DNA of 64,000 nt from Phocoena phocoena. Lineage: Eukaryota > Chordata > Mammalia > Artiodactyla > Phocoenidae. Every line of letters begins with the position of its first letter. The first letter of the stretch is position 1. Under the pieces are notes generated by a model. It saw nothing but the letters and a program-made list of their open reading frames with translations. It was not told the origin of the DNA and searched no databases. Made by a program: the position numbers and the translations under genes. The stretch spans positions 117,743,680-117,807,679 of the forward strand of contig NC_089240.1 in assembly GCF_963924675.1 (NCBI RefSeq), given 5' to 3'. Of this stretch, positions 35,476 to 46,374 are shown one piece after another.

Positions 35476-35875
35476 CACACCAGAAAAATTGCAAGTACTC
35501 AGGTTTAGGGAGAAATCGGTTCCTTCCTTTTTTAGCAAGTGGGCAGTGCAGCTCATTTCTCTTTCTTTTTAAAAAAATTTCAACTCGTAGAGGATAATTT
35601 TAATTAGTCTTCTTGCCTTCACTCACTTTGTCAAGAATAGTTGAATCTCTGGTCAGAATTCCCCACAAGCCAAACTGGTTTAATGTACTAAACTAGCTCT
35701 ACATTTGCTGTTATGAATAGTTATTATAGAAATGAAAATGCTGCCCTCTGCATAGACTAGCTGGACCCCCCACTTGCTTGTCTTCTGCAGACAATTGGAA
35801 TTCACTAGCCCTTGGCCTGGACTGCCAAATTAATGTATTATTTAGATTGGAGATTCATTTTCTGGGAGACTTTAT

Positions 35876-36149
35876 TTTTATTTATTTATTTTAACATCTT
35901 TATTGGAGTATAATTGCTTTACAATGGTGTGTTAGTTTCTGCTTTATAACAAAGTGAATCAACTATACATATGCATATATCCCCATATCCCCTCCCTCTT
36001 GCGTCTCCCTCCCACCCTCCCTATCCCACCCCTCTAGGTGGTCACAAAGCACCCAGCTGATCTCCCTGTGCTATGTGGCTGCTTCCCACTAGCTATCTAT
36101 TTTACATTTGGTAGTGTATATATGTCCATGCCACTCTCTCACTTCGTCC
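35876..36149 (-). mobile_element. L1 3' end, about 270 bp
   Basis: Young-type terminus 'aacatctttattggagtataattgc' through 'actctctcacttcg'. Truncated at nearly the same L1 position as the copy at 43967-44242. No target duplication seen. Confidence 0.93.
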
Positions 36150-36629
36150 TACCAGCTTGGATTTTGCCAGATTTTAAAATTAACTTTCTCCTCAAGATTT
36201 GAGAAAACTAAATAAAATTCCCTCAGTATTTTTGTCATCATAAAAGAACCATGTTCATACAATGTCTTAGGTTTTGCTTTAAAATACACAGAAAAATAAG
36301 ATATGGGGAGGCTATATGAAATAGGCACGTCAGAGATGATAATCATTGAAGCCAGTCATGGAAGTTTATTATACTGTTCTGTCTATTTTTGTGTGTGTTT
36401 GAAAGTTGACATAATGAAAAATATGAACACAACAAATCGAAACAAAGAGACTACATTCACGGTTTGTTGCAGTTTGTTTTCATAGGCGTTTCCACGGCCT
36501 AAGAATTTTGATAGGTTAATTGGGAAATCTATAAAATCATGCAGAATTTTGAAATTTTCCAACCATTTCAGATTTGCTTTTATTTTATACAGAAAACCCA
36601 GTGAGGGGAATGATTACTTTTTCGTGTTG
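36150..36629. other. Spacer, no gene seen
   Basis: AT-rich and unassigned. Confidence 0.3.
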
Positions 36630-36745
36630 TTATGCAGACAAGGAAATTTTGTGGTCAAGTGACTTGCCCAAGGTCACACAAACACCTAGCACTAGAAGAT
36701 GGAGTAGAAAGCCAGGCTCCCTGCCGTGCTGGGGCTCATTTTACG
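36630..36745 (-). mobile_element. MIR fragment
   Basis: 'aagtgacttgcccaaggtcacac' core. Confidence 0.8.
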
Positions 36746-36889
36746 CAAATGTCAGAGGCACAAAATAGTTCCCAGCTAAGCTTGAATAAGCCTCCTATAA
36801 TTGCTGGAATATTTTGTTAATGTGATGCCAGCATATTTTTAAATATGGAATTTCAAGTTCATAAAACCTGATGATGGGTGCGAGGATGA

Positions 36890-37150
36890 GAAGCTGCCAT
36901 TTATCAAGCCAGGCACTGTTTTAGGTGTTTTATATTCATTTACATTTCCCCAAATCCTTAGGTTTGAGTCCTGCCTCCTCCAATTCACTAGCTGGGGGAC
37001 TTGGAGCAACTTATATGGCATCTGTAGACCTCAGTTTCTTCATCTGTGAAAAGGGGGTGATGATACCTACCTAACTGGGGTTTGATGACAGTTAATGAGA
37101 TAATGTGTAAGAAGGGCTTACCTCAGTGCCTGGTATATACCAAAGTTATT
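36890..37150 (+). mobile_element. MIR (possibly two fragments)
   Basis: 'gagtcctgcctcctccaattcactagctggggg', 'ctcagtttcttcatctgtg', 'gataatgtgtaagaagggc' on the plus strand. 36890-36960 looks like a separate reverse-strand scrap. Confidence 0.78.
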
Positions 37151-37361
37151 AAAAAGGTGATATTAGAGAAAGGCAAGGAGGAGGATCCCTGTAAGACTCA
37201 GGTAAGAACACAAATCATTTAAAGAACTGTCAAATGTGTGGCATGGCTGTCTCCAAACTCTCCCTTCCTCTGCTCTTTTCTCACTCTCTAGTTTATGATA
37301 GTCAACTTGTTTTAATTACACAGATATGATCATGTTAATTATCTACTCAAAACTCTTAAAT

Positions 37362-37591
37362 CAGGGGTCCCCAACCCCCGGGCTGTGGGCTGCTACCAGT
37401 CCGCGTCCTGTTAGCAACCGGGCCGCACAGCAGGAGGTGAGCGGCGGGTGAGCGAGTGAAGCTTCATCTGCCGCTCCCCATCGCTCCCCGTCGCTAGCGT
37501 CACTTCCTGAACCATCCCCCCCGCCCCAGTCCGTGGAAAAATTGTCTTCTGCAAAACTGGTCCCTGGTGCCGAAAAGGTTGGGGACCGCTG
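37362..37591. mobile_element. hAT-group non-autonomous DNA transposon
   Basis: 230 bp with terminal inverted repeats (left caggggtccccaacc, right ggttggggaccgctg) and GC-rich ends. The 8-bp flanks are tcttaaat (37354-37361) and ccttcaat (37592-37599), 6 of 8 identical, as expected for an aged hAT target duplication. The element is shorter than I remember for the family, so it is internally deleted. No transposase. Confidence 0.88.
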
Positions 37592-37743
37592 CCTTCAATG
37601 GTCCCCTACAATCTCTCAACATTCCAGAATCTTTTTGTCAGCCAGAAGCAAACCGTTCCAAAGTTGACTGCCAAATTTGAACCTTTGCAACTCCCTGTAG
37701 AGCCTAAGGATAATGCTGTGTGAAACATATGCTGGTGATAATT

Positions 37744-38057
37744 ATTATTTTATTTTACTTATTTGGCTGCATTGGGCCCTTGTTGCTGTGCTCGTACTCC
37801 TCGTTGCAGTGTGCGGCCTTCTCTTTGCCGTGGCTTCTCTTGTTGCGGAGTACAGGCTCTAGGGCACATGGGCTTCAGTAGTTGTGGCACGCGGGCTCAG
37901 TAGTTGTGGCTCACGAGCTCTAGAGTGCAGGCTCAGTAGTTGTGGTGCACGGGCTTAGCTGCTCCACTGCATGTGGGACCTTCCCGGACCAGGGCTCGAA
38001 CCTGTGTCCCCTGCATTGACAGGCAGATTCTTAACCACTGCGCCACCAGGGAAGTCC
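37744..38057 (-). mobile_element. Full-length CHR-1 type SINE
   Basis: Several 'cagtagttgtggc' units and head at right. A perfect 13-bp target duplication, gctggtgataatt, at 37731-37743 and 38058-38070. Confidence 0.97.
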
Positions 38058-38099
38058 GCTGGTGATAATTTAACAATTCAGTAAAGTAGGGAACAGCAA

Positions 38100-39075
38100 G
38101 TCAATAAATGGTGATATTTAAAAATATATCCTCATAGTTCATATTTCACATCAAAATTACTTGCAGGTGAATAAAAAAAGGAAACTATAAAAAGTGGATC
38201 AAAAATTGAAACCATAAAAATGTGAATATCACACTTCTTTGTAGAGAAGGATGTGCTAAGCTTAAAAACAGTTGGAGAAAAATCATAAAAGAAACTTAAA
38301 ATATTTGACAATATAAAATGAAAAGCCATGTCAAGTATAATAAAAGAACATGCTTGGAGAAATATTTGCCATAGATATGAGAGGAAAAAATAATGTCTTT
38401 AATATCTGAAGAGCACATACAAAATAATAAGAAAATACAAAGGCTCTCAATGGGAAAGTGACATTAACGAACAAGTCACAAAAGAGAACATGTGAATGGC
38501 TAATAAACATATGAATAAATGTTCACCTGCACTAGTAATCAAAAATGCTAATGGTACAACAAGAGACCAATTTTCACCTATTAATTAGCAAAGATGAAAA
38601 AAGACAATAGTCTGTGTTAGATAGGGTGCCCTAAGAAGGGCATTCATCCGCTGATAATGGGAGGGGAAACTGATGCAGTCTTTTTGGAAAGCAATTTGGC
38701 AATATGTTTCAGGAGGTAAAATATAGCCCTACCCTTTGACCCATAGTTCCACTGTTAATAACAATCACTCCCCAGGAAGTAAGCAGAAGTCTGGAGAAAA
38801 TTTATGCAAAGAGCAGAAGTCTGGACAAAATTTATGCAAAATTTATAATAACCAAATTGTCAGTCAACCTAAATGTCCAACAATGGGCATGTGGAGAAAT
38901 AAATTATTGTATAATCTTAACAGAACATTGTGTAAGCTGTTAAATATTGTACCCAGATGACATAGGAAACACTTATAATGTTTAGGAATATAAAGATTAT
39001 ATATCACTGTATATATACATTCTCACCTGTGTAAAAAGTGATGCAGATGAATAGAAACAGAAGGAAAAACTGTTA
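38100..39075 (+). mobile_element. Very old L1 ORF2 C-terminus and 3' UTR
   Basis: 'aatggctaataaacatatgaataaatg', 'ggaaagcaatttggcaatatg', 'ccaaattgtcagtcaacctaaatgtcc' follow L1 order with many changes. Holds a 30-bp tandem duplication. Confidence 0.7.
38783..38842. repeat. 30-bp tandem duplication (2 copies)
   Basis: gcagaagtctgga(g/c)aaaa... at 38783-38812 repeats at 38813-38842 with two differences. Confidence 0.93.
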
Positions 39076-39734
39076 ATGTGGTAGGTATCCCAGAGAAGCA
39101 AGATTATGCTTATATTATCCACGGTAAATTTTCCGTTTTACAAATTTTTGACAATAGCCATGTATGTTTTGTTATTTCGGAAAACAGCTGTTTAGAACAG
39201 ACCGTGACAAGTGCTACATACTATAAATATGCCCTGTTATCAATATTTAGCCACTATTATTATTAGTGTGTTTGATGTCCAGCAGATGGAGCTGCATCCC
39301 TTAACATTCAGCGCAAACTCGGAATATTAAAAACTACGGCCACATTTTCATTTGTTTCGTTTTGTTTGAAGAAAATCCCGTCTAGTCTCCTTAAGGTTTT
39401 GTAAAGCATATGTTCTTTAAAAAAAGTATTACGCTTAAAATTTGTTTTGAGAATTTTGTGAAACCCCTCTGAGATAATTGGAGACACCCTGGGGTGTCAT
39501 AAGAAGCAGGACTAGTAATGGGTTTGGGGAACTAGGGAACTTGAGAGATTAGCTGATTGTGTGGGGAGTCAAGGCAGAGCCAGAAAAAACAAGCCAAGGG
39601 ACCTGTTCACTGGGCTTCATTTGCTGAGTAAAAGCAGCCTAGGAAATTGTATTTTGATGTGTAAGTGCATGGGCTTAGCATTTCAGCATAATTTCAGAAT
39701 TGATGTTTTCATTGGTCCTCACCGCACATTTGGG
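39076..39734. other. Single-copy stretch with duplicated segment A
   Basis: 39393-39497 is a diverged copy of 41814-41922. The rest is unassigned. Confidence 0.6.
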
Positions 39735-39990
39735 CGGTGATTAAAAACACTGGCTTTGAAGTTAGAAAGACCTAATTTCCAAGCCTAATTCCATCATTTC
39801 TTAGCTGTGTGACTTTGGGCAAGTCACTTCACCTCTCTGTGCCTTACTTTCCTCATTTGTAAAACAGAGATAGTAAAATAACCTATTCCTAGGGTTGTTA
39901 TGAGAGTCAAGTGAGATAATGCATGTAGAAGTGTTTGGCATAGTGCCTGGCACATGGTAAGCGCGAAGTAAATGTTAGTGTGATTATCAT
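39735..39990 (+). mobile_element. MIR, well preserved
   Basis: 'gctgtgtgactttgggcaagtcac', 'cctctctgtgccttactttcctcatttgtaaaac', 'agtgcctggcacatggtaagcgc'. Confidence 0.96.
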
Positions 39991-40120
39991 TCATTCATTT
40001 ATTCAACACATACTAACTATGTGCCAGGCAGGGGGCTCTGCACTGGTGAGAGAGAGGAAACTGACACAGTCCTGCCCTGTAGGAGTTTAGGGAAGGGATC
40101 CCGTGTGTAAGTAGCAGTGT
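39990..40120 (-). mobile_element. L2 3' end
   Basis: 'cattcatttattcaacacatactaactatgtgccaggcag' is the reverse-strand L2 terminus. Confidence 0.75.
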
Positions 40121-40129
40121 GAGAGAGCT

Positions 40130-40285
40130 TGGAACCAGGATTTCTGGGTCTCTATGTGACCCTGATTTATTTTAAACCTCAGATAAATTAGTCTCCATCT
40201 TCCTCTCGGTAAAACAAGGGGTTGGGGACCATATGATCTCTAAAATGTCTTCCAGCTCTGAAACGTTCTATGACTGCATTTCAAA
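40130..40285 (+). mobile_element. MIR-family fragment
   Basis: 'ggaaccaggatttctgggtctc', 'ctcggtaaaacaaggggttgg', 'atgatctctaaaatgtcttccagctc' match a MIR-like SINE. Confidence 0.6.
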
Positions 40286-40618
40286 GAACATTACTGAATG
40301 AGATCAAATCAAAGTTATTATCTTTCAAATATATTCACATTATGTAGTCTCTTCTCCGGAGATTCAAAATTCTCATAATTAGGTAAAGGTCCAAGGGCAA
40401 GCAGAATGATTACAGCAGAAGCTGGATAAGACACCCATCTGTGAGAGGTTGAAGAGAGAAAAATCAGTCTTCAAAAAATATATGGAAATAGTACCTTGCA
40501 AAACATTATATTCATGGTTAGTTTAATTGCCAGAGAATACAAGTGATTAATTTCCATTTTCACAAATTTCATGGGGCATCAAAATGCCTTTGGTATTTTC
40601 AAGTTATAAAGAAAATTA

Positions 40619-40620
<2 letters not shown>

Positions 40621-40655
<35 letters not shown>

Positions 40656-40658
40656 CAG
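40621..40658. repeat. (GT)n(GC)n microsatellite
   Basis: 14 GT units passing into gcgcgcgc. Confidence 0.96.
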
Positions 40659-40725
40659 CATGTGCGCGTAGGTGCATTTGTGCATATAAGCATATCTGTG
40701 CTTGGGGATGGGTTTGCTTTTGCTC

Positions 40726-40730
<5 letters not shown>

Positions 40731-40756
<26 letters not shown>

Positions 40757-40877
40757 GCTGCACCGCGTGGCTTGTGGGATCTTAGTTCCCTGTCCGGGGA
40801 TTGAACCTGCCACCTCCCCCCGACTCCCACCACAGTGGAAGCCCGGAGTCCCAACCACTGGACCTCCAGGGAATTCC
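40731..40877 (-). mobile_element. Short CHR SINE
   Basis: T run then 'ggctgcaccgcgtggcttgtggg' to 'ggacctccagggaattcc'. Target duplication tgcttttgct at 40715-40724 and 40878-40887. A (CT)n run sits beside the tail. Confidence 0.93.
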
Positions 40878-40910
40878 TGCTTTTGCTTTCTTGATTGTAT
40901 TCACTTAAAT

Positions 40911-41585
40911 CAGCGATTGGCAAAGTTTCTGTAAAGGATCAGGTAGCAAATATTTTAGGCGTTGTGGGCCACATACCACCTCTGTTGCTGCTCTCCAATC
41001 CATTCCTGCCTCACTCGTTATACTCAGTAGAGGACACAATGCTTCCATCAGGGTAAAACCTCATCCATCCAACTGGAACTCGCGTTCTCCCACTTCAAGT
41101 CCACCAGCCACCCAAGCCTGCACTGTCCCTTCTCATCCCTCCTGGGTCCTCCTGAGGGCAGCCCTCCTCTGTTCTCTGGACTCGATTCTCTCCTTGTCAG
41201 CGACGTTACTCTTTACTACACCTTTGCTCTTTAGTCTTTCCTTTTCTACCAGAAAAATCATGAAAATATTTAAATATCTTTAAGTTTCTCATCAAGAAAG
41301 AAAGGCAGGGGCTTCCCTGGTGGCGCAATGGTTGAGAGCCCGCCTGCCGATGCAGGGGACACGGGTTCGTGCCCCAGTCCGGGAAGATCCCACGTGCCGC
41401 GGAGTGGCTGAGCCCGTGAGCCATGGCCTCTGAGCCTGCGCATCCGGAGCCTGTGCTCCGCAACGGGAGAGGCCACAGCAGTGAGAGGCCATTTAATCAC
41501 ATAAAGACCATTCTTCAATCCCAGGGTGTACAAAAATAGGCCGAGGATTAGATTTGGGCTGTAGGACATAGTTTACTGACCCTCA
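40911..41585. mobile_element. hAT-group DNA transposon split by a SINE
   Basis: The left end 'cagcgattggcaaagtttctgtaaagg' and right end 'ggacatagtttactgaccctc' are inverted-repeat ends of a Charlie-like family. The 8-bp flanks acttaaat (40903-40910) and tcttaaat (41586-41593) match 7 of 8. The middle (about 41000-41300) is C/T-rich and not recognised. A SINE sits at 41308-41490. Confidence 0.75.
41308..41490 (+). mobile_element. CHR-2 type SINE lacking 3' end and A tail
   Basis: Standard head and body, but the sequence stops at 'cagtgagaggcc' and passes straight into 'atttaatcac'. The terminal 'cgcgtaccgc' and poly(A) are missing, and no target duplication is visible. Confidence 0.93.
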
Positions 41586-41593
41586 TCTTAAAT

Positions 41594-42095
41594 CGAATTT
41601 TCGGCCTCCTGTCTCTACTGGTTTGGTTTCATAGAATCTCTCTATTCCCACCACATCCCCCCGCACTCAGCGCCCAGGGTGAGTTTCTCACCCTAGTCTC
41701 CTCTACTCTCATCTGGTTCTGCACCCTCCCTGCTTCCTATCTAATTTCCTTCCTTCTAATTCCAATCACACCCTGGCTACCAGTGCTTTACAAAACATAT
41801 GCTTTACAGAACCTCCTAAAGGTTCTGTAAAGCATATGTTCTTTTAAAAAAAAGAAAGGATTATGCTTAAAATTTGTTTTGAGAATTTGGTGAAACCTCT
41901 CTAATTGGAGACACCCTGGTGATGCTCCAGCAGAAAGCATCACCCCTGAACCAAAATGGTGGTAACGTAGTCCAACAGATTGACTGCTCCGTAGACAGGG
42001 ACTCATCAACACATCCATCCCATGAAACAACTTGCCAGGTTTCCTGAGCCCAGGTCTCTAACCATGGCATGGACTTAGTTTGCATCTAGAACTGA
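41594..42095. other. Single-copy stretch with palindrome and duplicated segment B
   Basis: Contains the palindrome at 41794-41840 and the segment matching 39393-39497. No gene recognised. Confidence 0.6.
41794..41840. repeat. Perfect palindrome, 21-bp arms, 5-bp loop
   Basis: Arm aacatatgctttacagaacct (41794-41814), loop cctaa, and the exact reverse complement at 41820-41840. Could extrude as a hairpin. Confidence 0.97.
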
Positions 42096-42099
42096 ACTT

Positions 42100-42350
42100 T
42101 TCATTATTCAGCAAATACTTACTGAGCATCAGTTATGTACTTGGCATGGTACTAGAGACTCTGGACACAGCAAAACACAGCATGGCCATGGTTGTGACCT
42201 TCACGGAGCTTACACAACATAATGGGGGAGGTAGACAGGGAAGCATTTCTGTGTAATATTGCAAGAAGTGCAGGGTGTTTGTGGGAGGATAGAGGAGGGC
42301 ACCTAACCGAGACATGGAGGTCAGGGGAGGTGGCACGCAGAGGAATTGAC
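42100..42350 (-). mobile_element. L2 fragment
   Basis: 'gcaaatacttactgagcatcagttatgtacttggcatggtac', then 'gtgaccttcacggagcttac', in the order of reverse-strand L2. Confidence 0.8.
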
Positions 42351-43953
42351 ACCTAACTCTTGTTTCTGGGTATGAAAGATATATGGAGCCCTATATTAGA
42401 GCCGACCCCAGCATCAGGGACCCTAATGTCCTTAGCAGGTGCATCTTGAGCTCTGCTTAGACCTTTGCTAACAGTAGTCCTGCCCAATCTAGCCTTATCC
42501 CTTTGAAATGAGCTTCTGGTTTCAGTCCTATTTCCTAGGTTCGCTTCCCCAGAAACACTGTCTTAACAGGCCCCTGGCCTCATCCCCACATCTAGAACAC
42601 TGACCCTAACCTAATCCTGAAGGTCTGCCTCTTACAGGTGAAGCGCTTTTGCTAAAGTGATGACAATTGAGCAGCCAGTTGGCAAGAATGGTGATGATTA
42701 ACTTTATCAGCTTTCAATTATTAATACTGATAGCAGCGATTACTCTTTTCAGGCATCACACGTTTCCCTTTTTCAGCATGATGGGTTGGTTATGAAGGCG
42801 GAAAGAATAGAGCATCCGATGTTAAATGGGTATTTTCTACACTCAACATTTTAAGTTTAAATTCTGAGTCCCCAAGAAAATTGGTCAGAAAGGGTCCTCT
42901 TACTCTTCATTAACTACAAAATGAATAAAAGGATCTCCTCCTTTTGTGCCCCCCACCTTGTGTAGAGGCTTCTTGGGAGGTATGTTCGCCTATTCATATG
43001 TTAATTCTGTAGAGCCCTCAAGTCTTTTCACAGAGGCCCTGTACAATGAGAGGGGAGTCTGCATATTTCAAAAGAGCAGCATATGCTCCTAAAGGTGAAC
43101 GTGCAATACAGCGCTGCAGGGGAAATACGGTGCATTATTCTTTGCCCCTTTGCTGAGAGAGTTTACAAGCAACATTTGGAAATGGATGGCATTTTTCTAT
43201 ATAGAGATTGAATTTCACAATTAACCATGATTTTTTTTTATTGAGAGGTTCGGGTCTTGTAAGCTACTTTCCTTTTTAAAAAAACAATGTAAATAAGAGA
43301 AATGAAAGTTTGAATTCCTAGAAAAGCCCCAGAAGTACCTTCCCCTGAAGCTGTTTAACAGTTCTTTTGAAAAAGAATTCTCCTCAGAAAAAATTCTGAG
43401 CTGGCAGGGAAGTGGACAGTGTATATGACTTAATATCTGAAATCTCTCTCTTGTTCTCTTATTTTCATTGTTAAATGTAATGTGTCCTGTCACAGGGGTG
43501 CTTGATGTTTAGGTGATGTTTCAGATATGCAAATGATTCATTAGTCGAGTATTTGATAATCATATCTCAAAAAACTTCTGATAGACATTAATTGCTTCTT
43601 CTAGAATTATATTCTAGTGCTCAGTAATGACAAACACTGTGTATTAATTTCACATGTATTAGAAATAATGACTAAAGTAAAACCTATTTGATGTAATGAC
43701 CATTAGTTCAGAGCTGTTAAACGATGCTTCATGGCTTAAGATGAATAATAATGGCCCATTTTTCATCAGACAGATGTTCCATCTTACTGTAAAAAGAAGT
43801 TATGTCATTGAAATAGAAAATGTAAAAGAATTAGAATATACCATATCACTAAGCTTGATTAGCTAAACTGAACAATTAATGTCTGAAAAGCATTAGCATT
43901 TGCAGTGCACTATGAGCTGTTTTTATCATGTTTTCTGTGGGATCAATTTTTTT
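42351..43953. other. Longest repeat-free stretch; candidate conserved non-coding DNA
   Basis: 1.6 kb with no transposon signature. Two AT-rich blocks (42640-42790 and 43490-43950) hold many ATTA/TAAT and GATA-like words and look like ancient regulatory DNA. That reading is inference only. No open frame of note. Confidence 0.4.
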
Positions 43954-43966
43954 TATGGGATCAATT

Positions 43967-44242
43967 TTTTAAAATTTAACATCTTTATTGGAGTATAGTT
44001 GCTTTACAATGTTGTGTTAGTTTCTGCTGTATAACAAAGTGAATCGGCTATACGTATACATATATCCCCATATCCCCTCCCTCTTGTGTCTCCCTCCCAC
44101 CCTCCCTATCCCACCCCTCTAGGTGGTCACAAAGCACCGAGATGATCTCCCTGTGCCATGCGGCTGCTTCCCACTAGCTATCTATTTTACGTTTGGTAGT
44201 GTATATATGTCCATGCCACTCTCTCACTTCATCCCAGCTTAC
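43967..44242 (-). mobile_element. L1 3' end, 276 bp
   Basis: Young-type terminus. A perfect 13-bp target duplication, tatgggatcaatt, at 43954-43966 and 44243-44255. A third gggatcaatt lies at 43939-43948. Confidence 0.96.
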
Positions 44243-44255
44243 TATGGGATCAATT

Positions 44256-44631
44256 CTGAAGGATGTTTCACACAGAAAAATTAAAAAATTAGAGTAGAAA
44301 TCCATAATAACATGGCTTAGGGTTGCATGGGCTATGAAATGATGCAGTGGCAAACCACAGTTTTGTGAAAATAAACAATTTTTAAAATTTGAAAAGCAAC
44401 TGTTAACATTGGTTGTCTCCTGGGTGGGTTGCTGGGGGATAGGAGTGTGGAGGAGATTATTTATTTTAGACTTACTTTTCACTGTCTCTATGTTTTTTAA
44501 ATTTTTGCATACGGTGTACCATATGCATGTGCTACCTATTTGTAAATCATTTCACTATAAATAATGATAACAACAATTCATTACCATATATTAACGTGGA
44601 GAGGTAACATTAGAGGCTACGTTACAGTCAG
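44256..44631. other. Spacer, no gene seen
   Basis: Unassigned. Confidence 0.3.
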
Positions 44632-44657
44632 ACACACACACACACACACACACACAC
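44632..44657. repeat. (CA)n microsatellite
   Basis: 13 CA units. Confidence 0.96.
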
Positions 44658-44679
44658 CCTACGCTCTGTACACATAGGG

Positions 44680-44850
44680 GCTCATTTCCCAATCCTGCCT
44701 CTTTCTAGTTAACAAGCCTTGAGCAGATTGCTTACCTCTTCTGAACTAAGACAACCTGCCTCATGGGCTTGACAGGAGGATATAAATAGGTCTTAGTACG
44801 GCACCTGGCATATGGTTAAGTGCTCAATAAATGTTGCCGAGCATTATTAG
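44680..44850 (+). mobile_element. MIR
   Basis: 'cttgagcagattgcttacctc', 'ggcacctggcatatggttaagtgctcaataaatg'. Confidence 0.85.
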
Positions 44851-45079
44851 TTCATATCCTACTAAAACAGTCTCATCTAATACGATTGTCCCCTAACATC
44901 TGTTACTCTTCTTTTCACAGTACAGCATTAGAATCATGGCTTCTTTGTGGTAAAAGTTTTAAAACTTAGTATTTATGTGTGCTTGCTTTTCTTAGTTATA
45001 GCCCACCACGTCCTATTGAGAAAGAAGTGAAACAGATTCATTCCTCTCTTCCTCCCTCCCTCCCACTCTTCTTTCCTTC

Positions 45080-45410
45080 CTACCACAAACTTTTCCTGGC
45101 TCTCTACTAAGTGCCAGGCACTGTGCTAAGTGACTCAGCTACAGCATTAACTCTTCTAGTAACAGGGACCTTGCCGCTTCCTGAATGATTCCTTTCCTTT
45201 GTTGAACAATTCTGATTTGTTCAAATGTTCCTTTTTTCACGTTGAACTAGAAATCGGTGTCCCTGTAACTTCCATAGTTAGGCAGACCACTGTCATCCTC
45301 CTAACTCTTCTCCTCTCGCTTGGAAAACTTTACTTCTAATTAGTTGCAAAGCTAGAATTAGAACCCAGATCCCCTGACTCCTGGTCCAGTGCTCTTTAGA
45401 GTTCCTTTTA
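45080..45410 (-). mobile_element. MIR/L2 scraps
   Basis: 45095-45145 'ctactaagtgccaggcactgtgctaag' and 45335-45410 'gcaaagctagaattagaacccagatcccctgactcc' are reverse-strand MIR pieces with unassigned DNA between. Confidence 0.65.
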
Positions 45411-46374
45411 AATAGAAATCTCTTTCAGCCAAGTTGGCTGTCTTAGATCTTGTCGTACACCCTGACCTTGTCCAGAAGACTGACTGCACTGAGGACTTCA
45501 TTTTGAATACAAAGGAAAGAAATCCTTAGAGCGCTTCCTAGGCAGGACCTAGTGCATCCTAGTCAGTATTCCTGCAATCCAGTGGTCGTCCTAGCATCGT
45601 CTGTTGTACCTAGGACAACAGACTGAGTGAGAGCAATTCTCTGTGTGTTTTCTAGGTGTGCTGGTCAAAAAGTGCTTTCAGCATGGCATCTAAACACAAG
45701 ACAAATTTCCTTGATATTCTATTCAGTTTTCCAGTGAGTCTCAAGATTAACGACAAAGTAATTTGAATTTTTCAGTGCTTCCAATGTGCGATGGGAACAA
45801 AATACTACTTTACCCAGTCACTTTGTCACCTTAACACTTAATTATCAATTAATGCAGAGAACAGGTGATCTTGAAATGGGTTGTAGAAATGTATAACTTC
45901 TGAACCAGGCATCAGTGTCAGAGTCTAGGAAATCTTTCACAAGGTCAAATGTAAGATAGTCAGATGAATCATTCTTATTTCTCGACCTGCTGGTTAGTGT
46001 GAGTCACCTGGGCAAGCTGGGATTGGGGCTGCAAATAAGGGACGAGGTGCCTTTCAGGGCAGCTGCTACTGGGACAGGTCCTATGTTGGGCCAGGAGGGG
46101 ACAGCAGAGAGTTGGCCTGTCAATGAGCCAGGCGAACCCAGGGTTGGGGCGAGTAATAGGAAGACCTCTGAGCTGAAGGGTGTGGGATTGTCAGCCAGAT
46201 GGGTAGAAGAGGTGCTAAGAGAGTAAGAGGCCTGTTGATGGGGTTGCCAGGCCAGGGGGAGACAAGACAGAGGAGGAACCTTCCTGAGGGCAAATTCACC
46301 AACTCTAGAGTCAGAGAGGACCCAGGTTGATGGAATGCCTATGAGCCTGGTTGGAGCCAAACAAACCCTGGCGT
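45411..46374. other. Single-copy DNA, no gene supported
   Basis: A 9-bp-arm hairpin at 45599-45623 (gtctgttgt / acaacagac). A reverse frame of 141 codons (46004-46429) starts in a MIR and has no domain or splice context. Confidence 0.45.

Noticed and set aside
37362..37591. Possible CpG island or promoter
   Set aside because: The GC-rich, CpG-bearing text belongs to the hAT transposon end and is too short.
45599..45623. Small hairpin gtctgttgt...acaacagac
   Set aside because: Arms of 9 bp occur by chance in 64 kb. Nothing around it suggests a precursor RNA.
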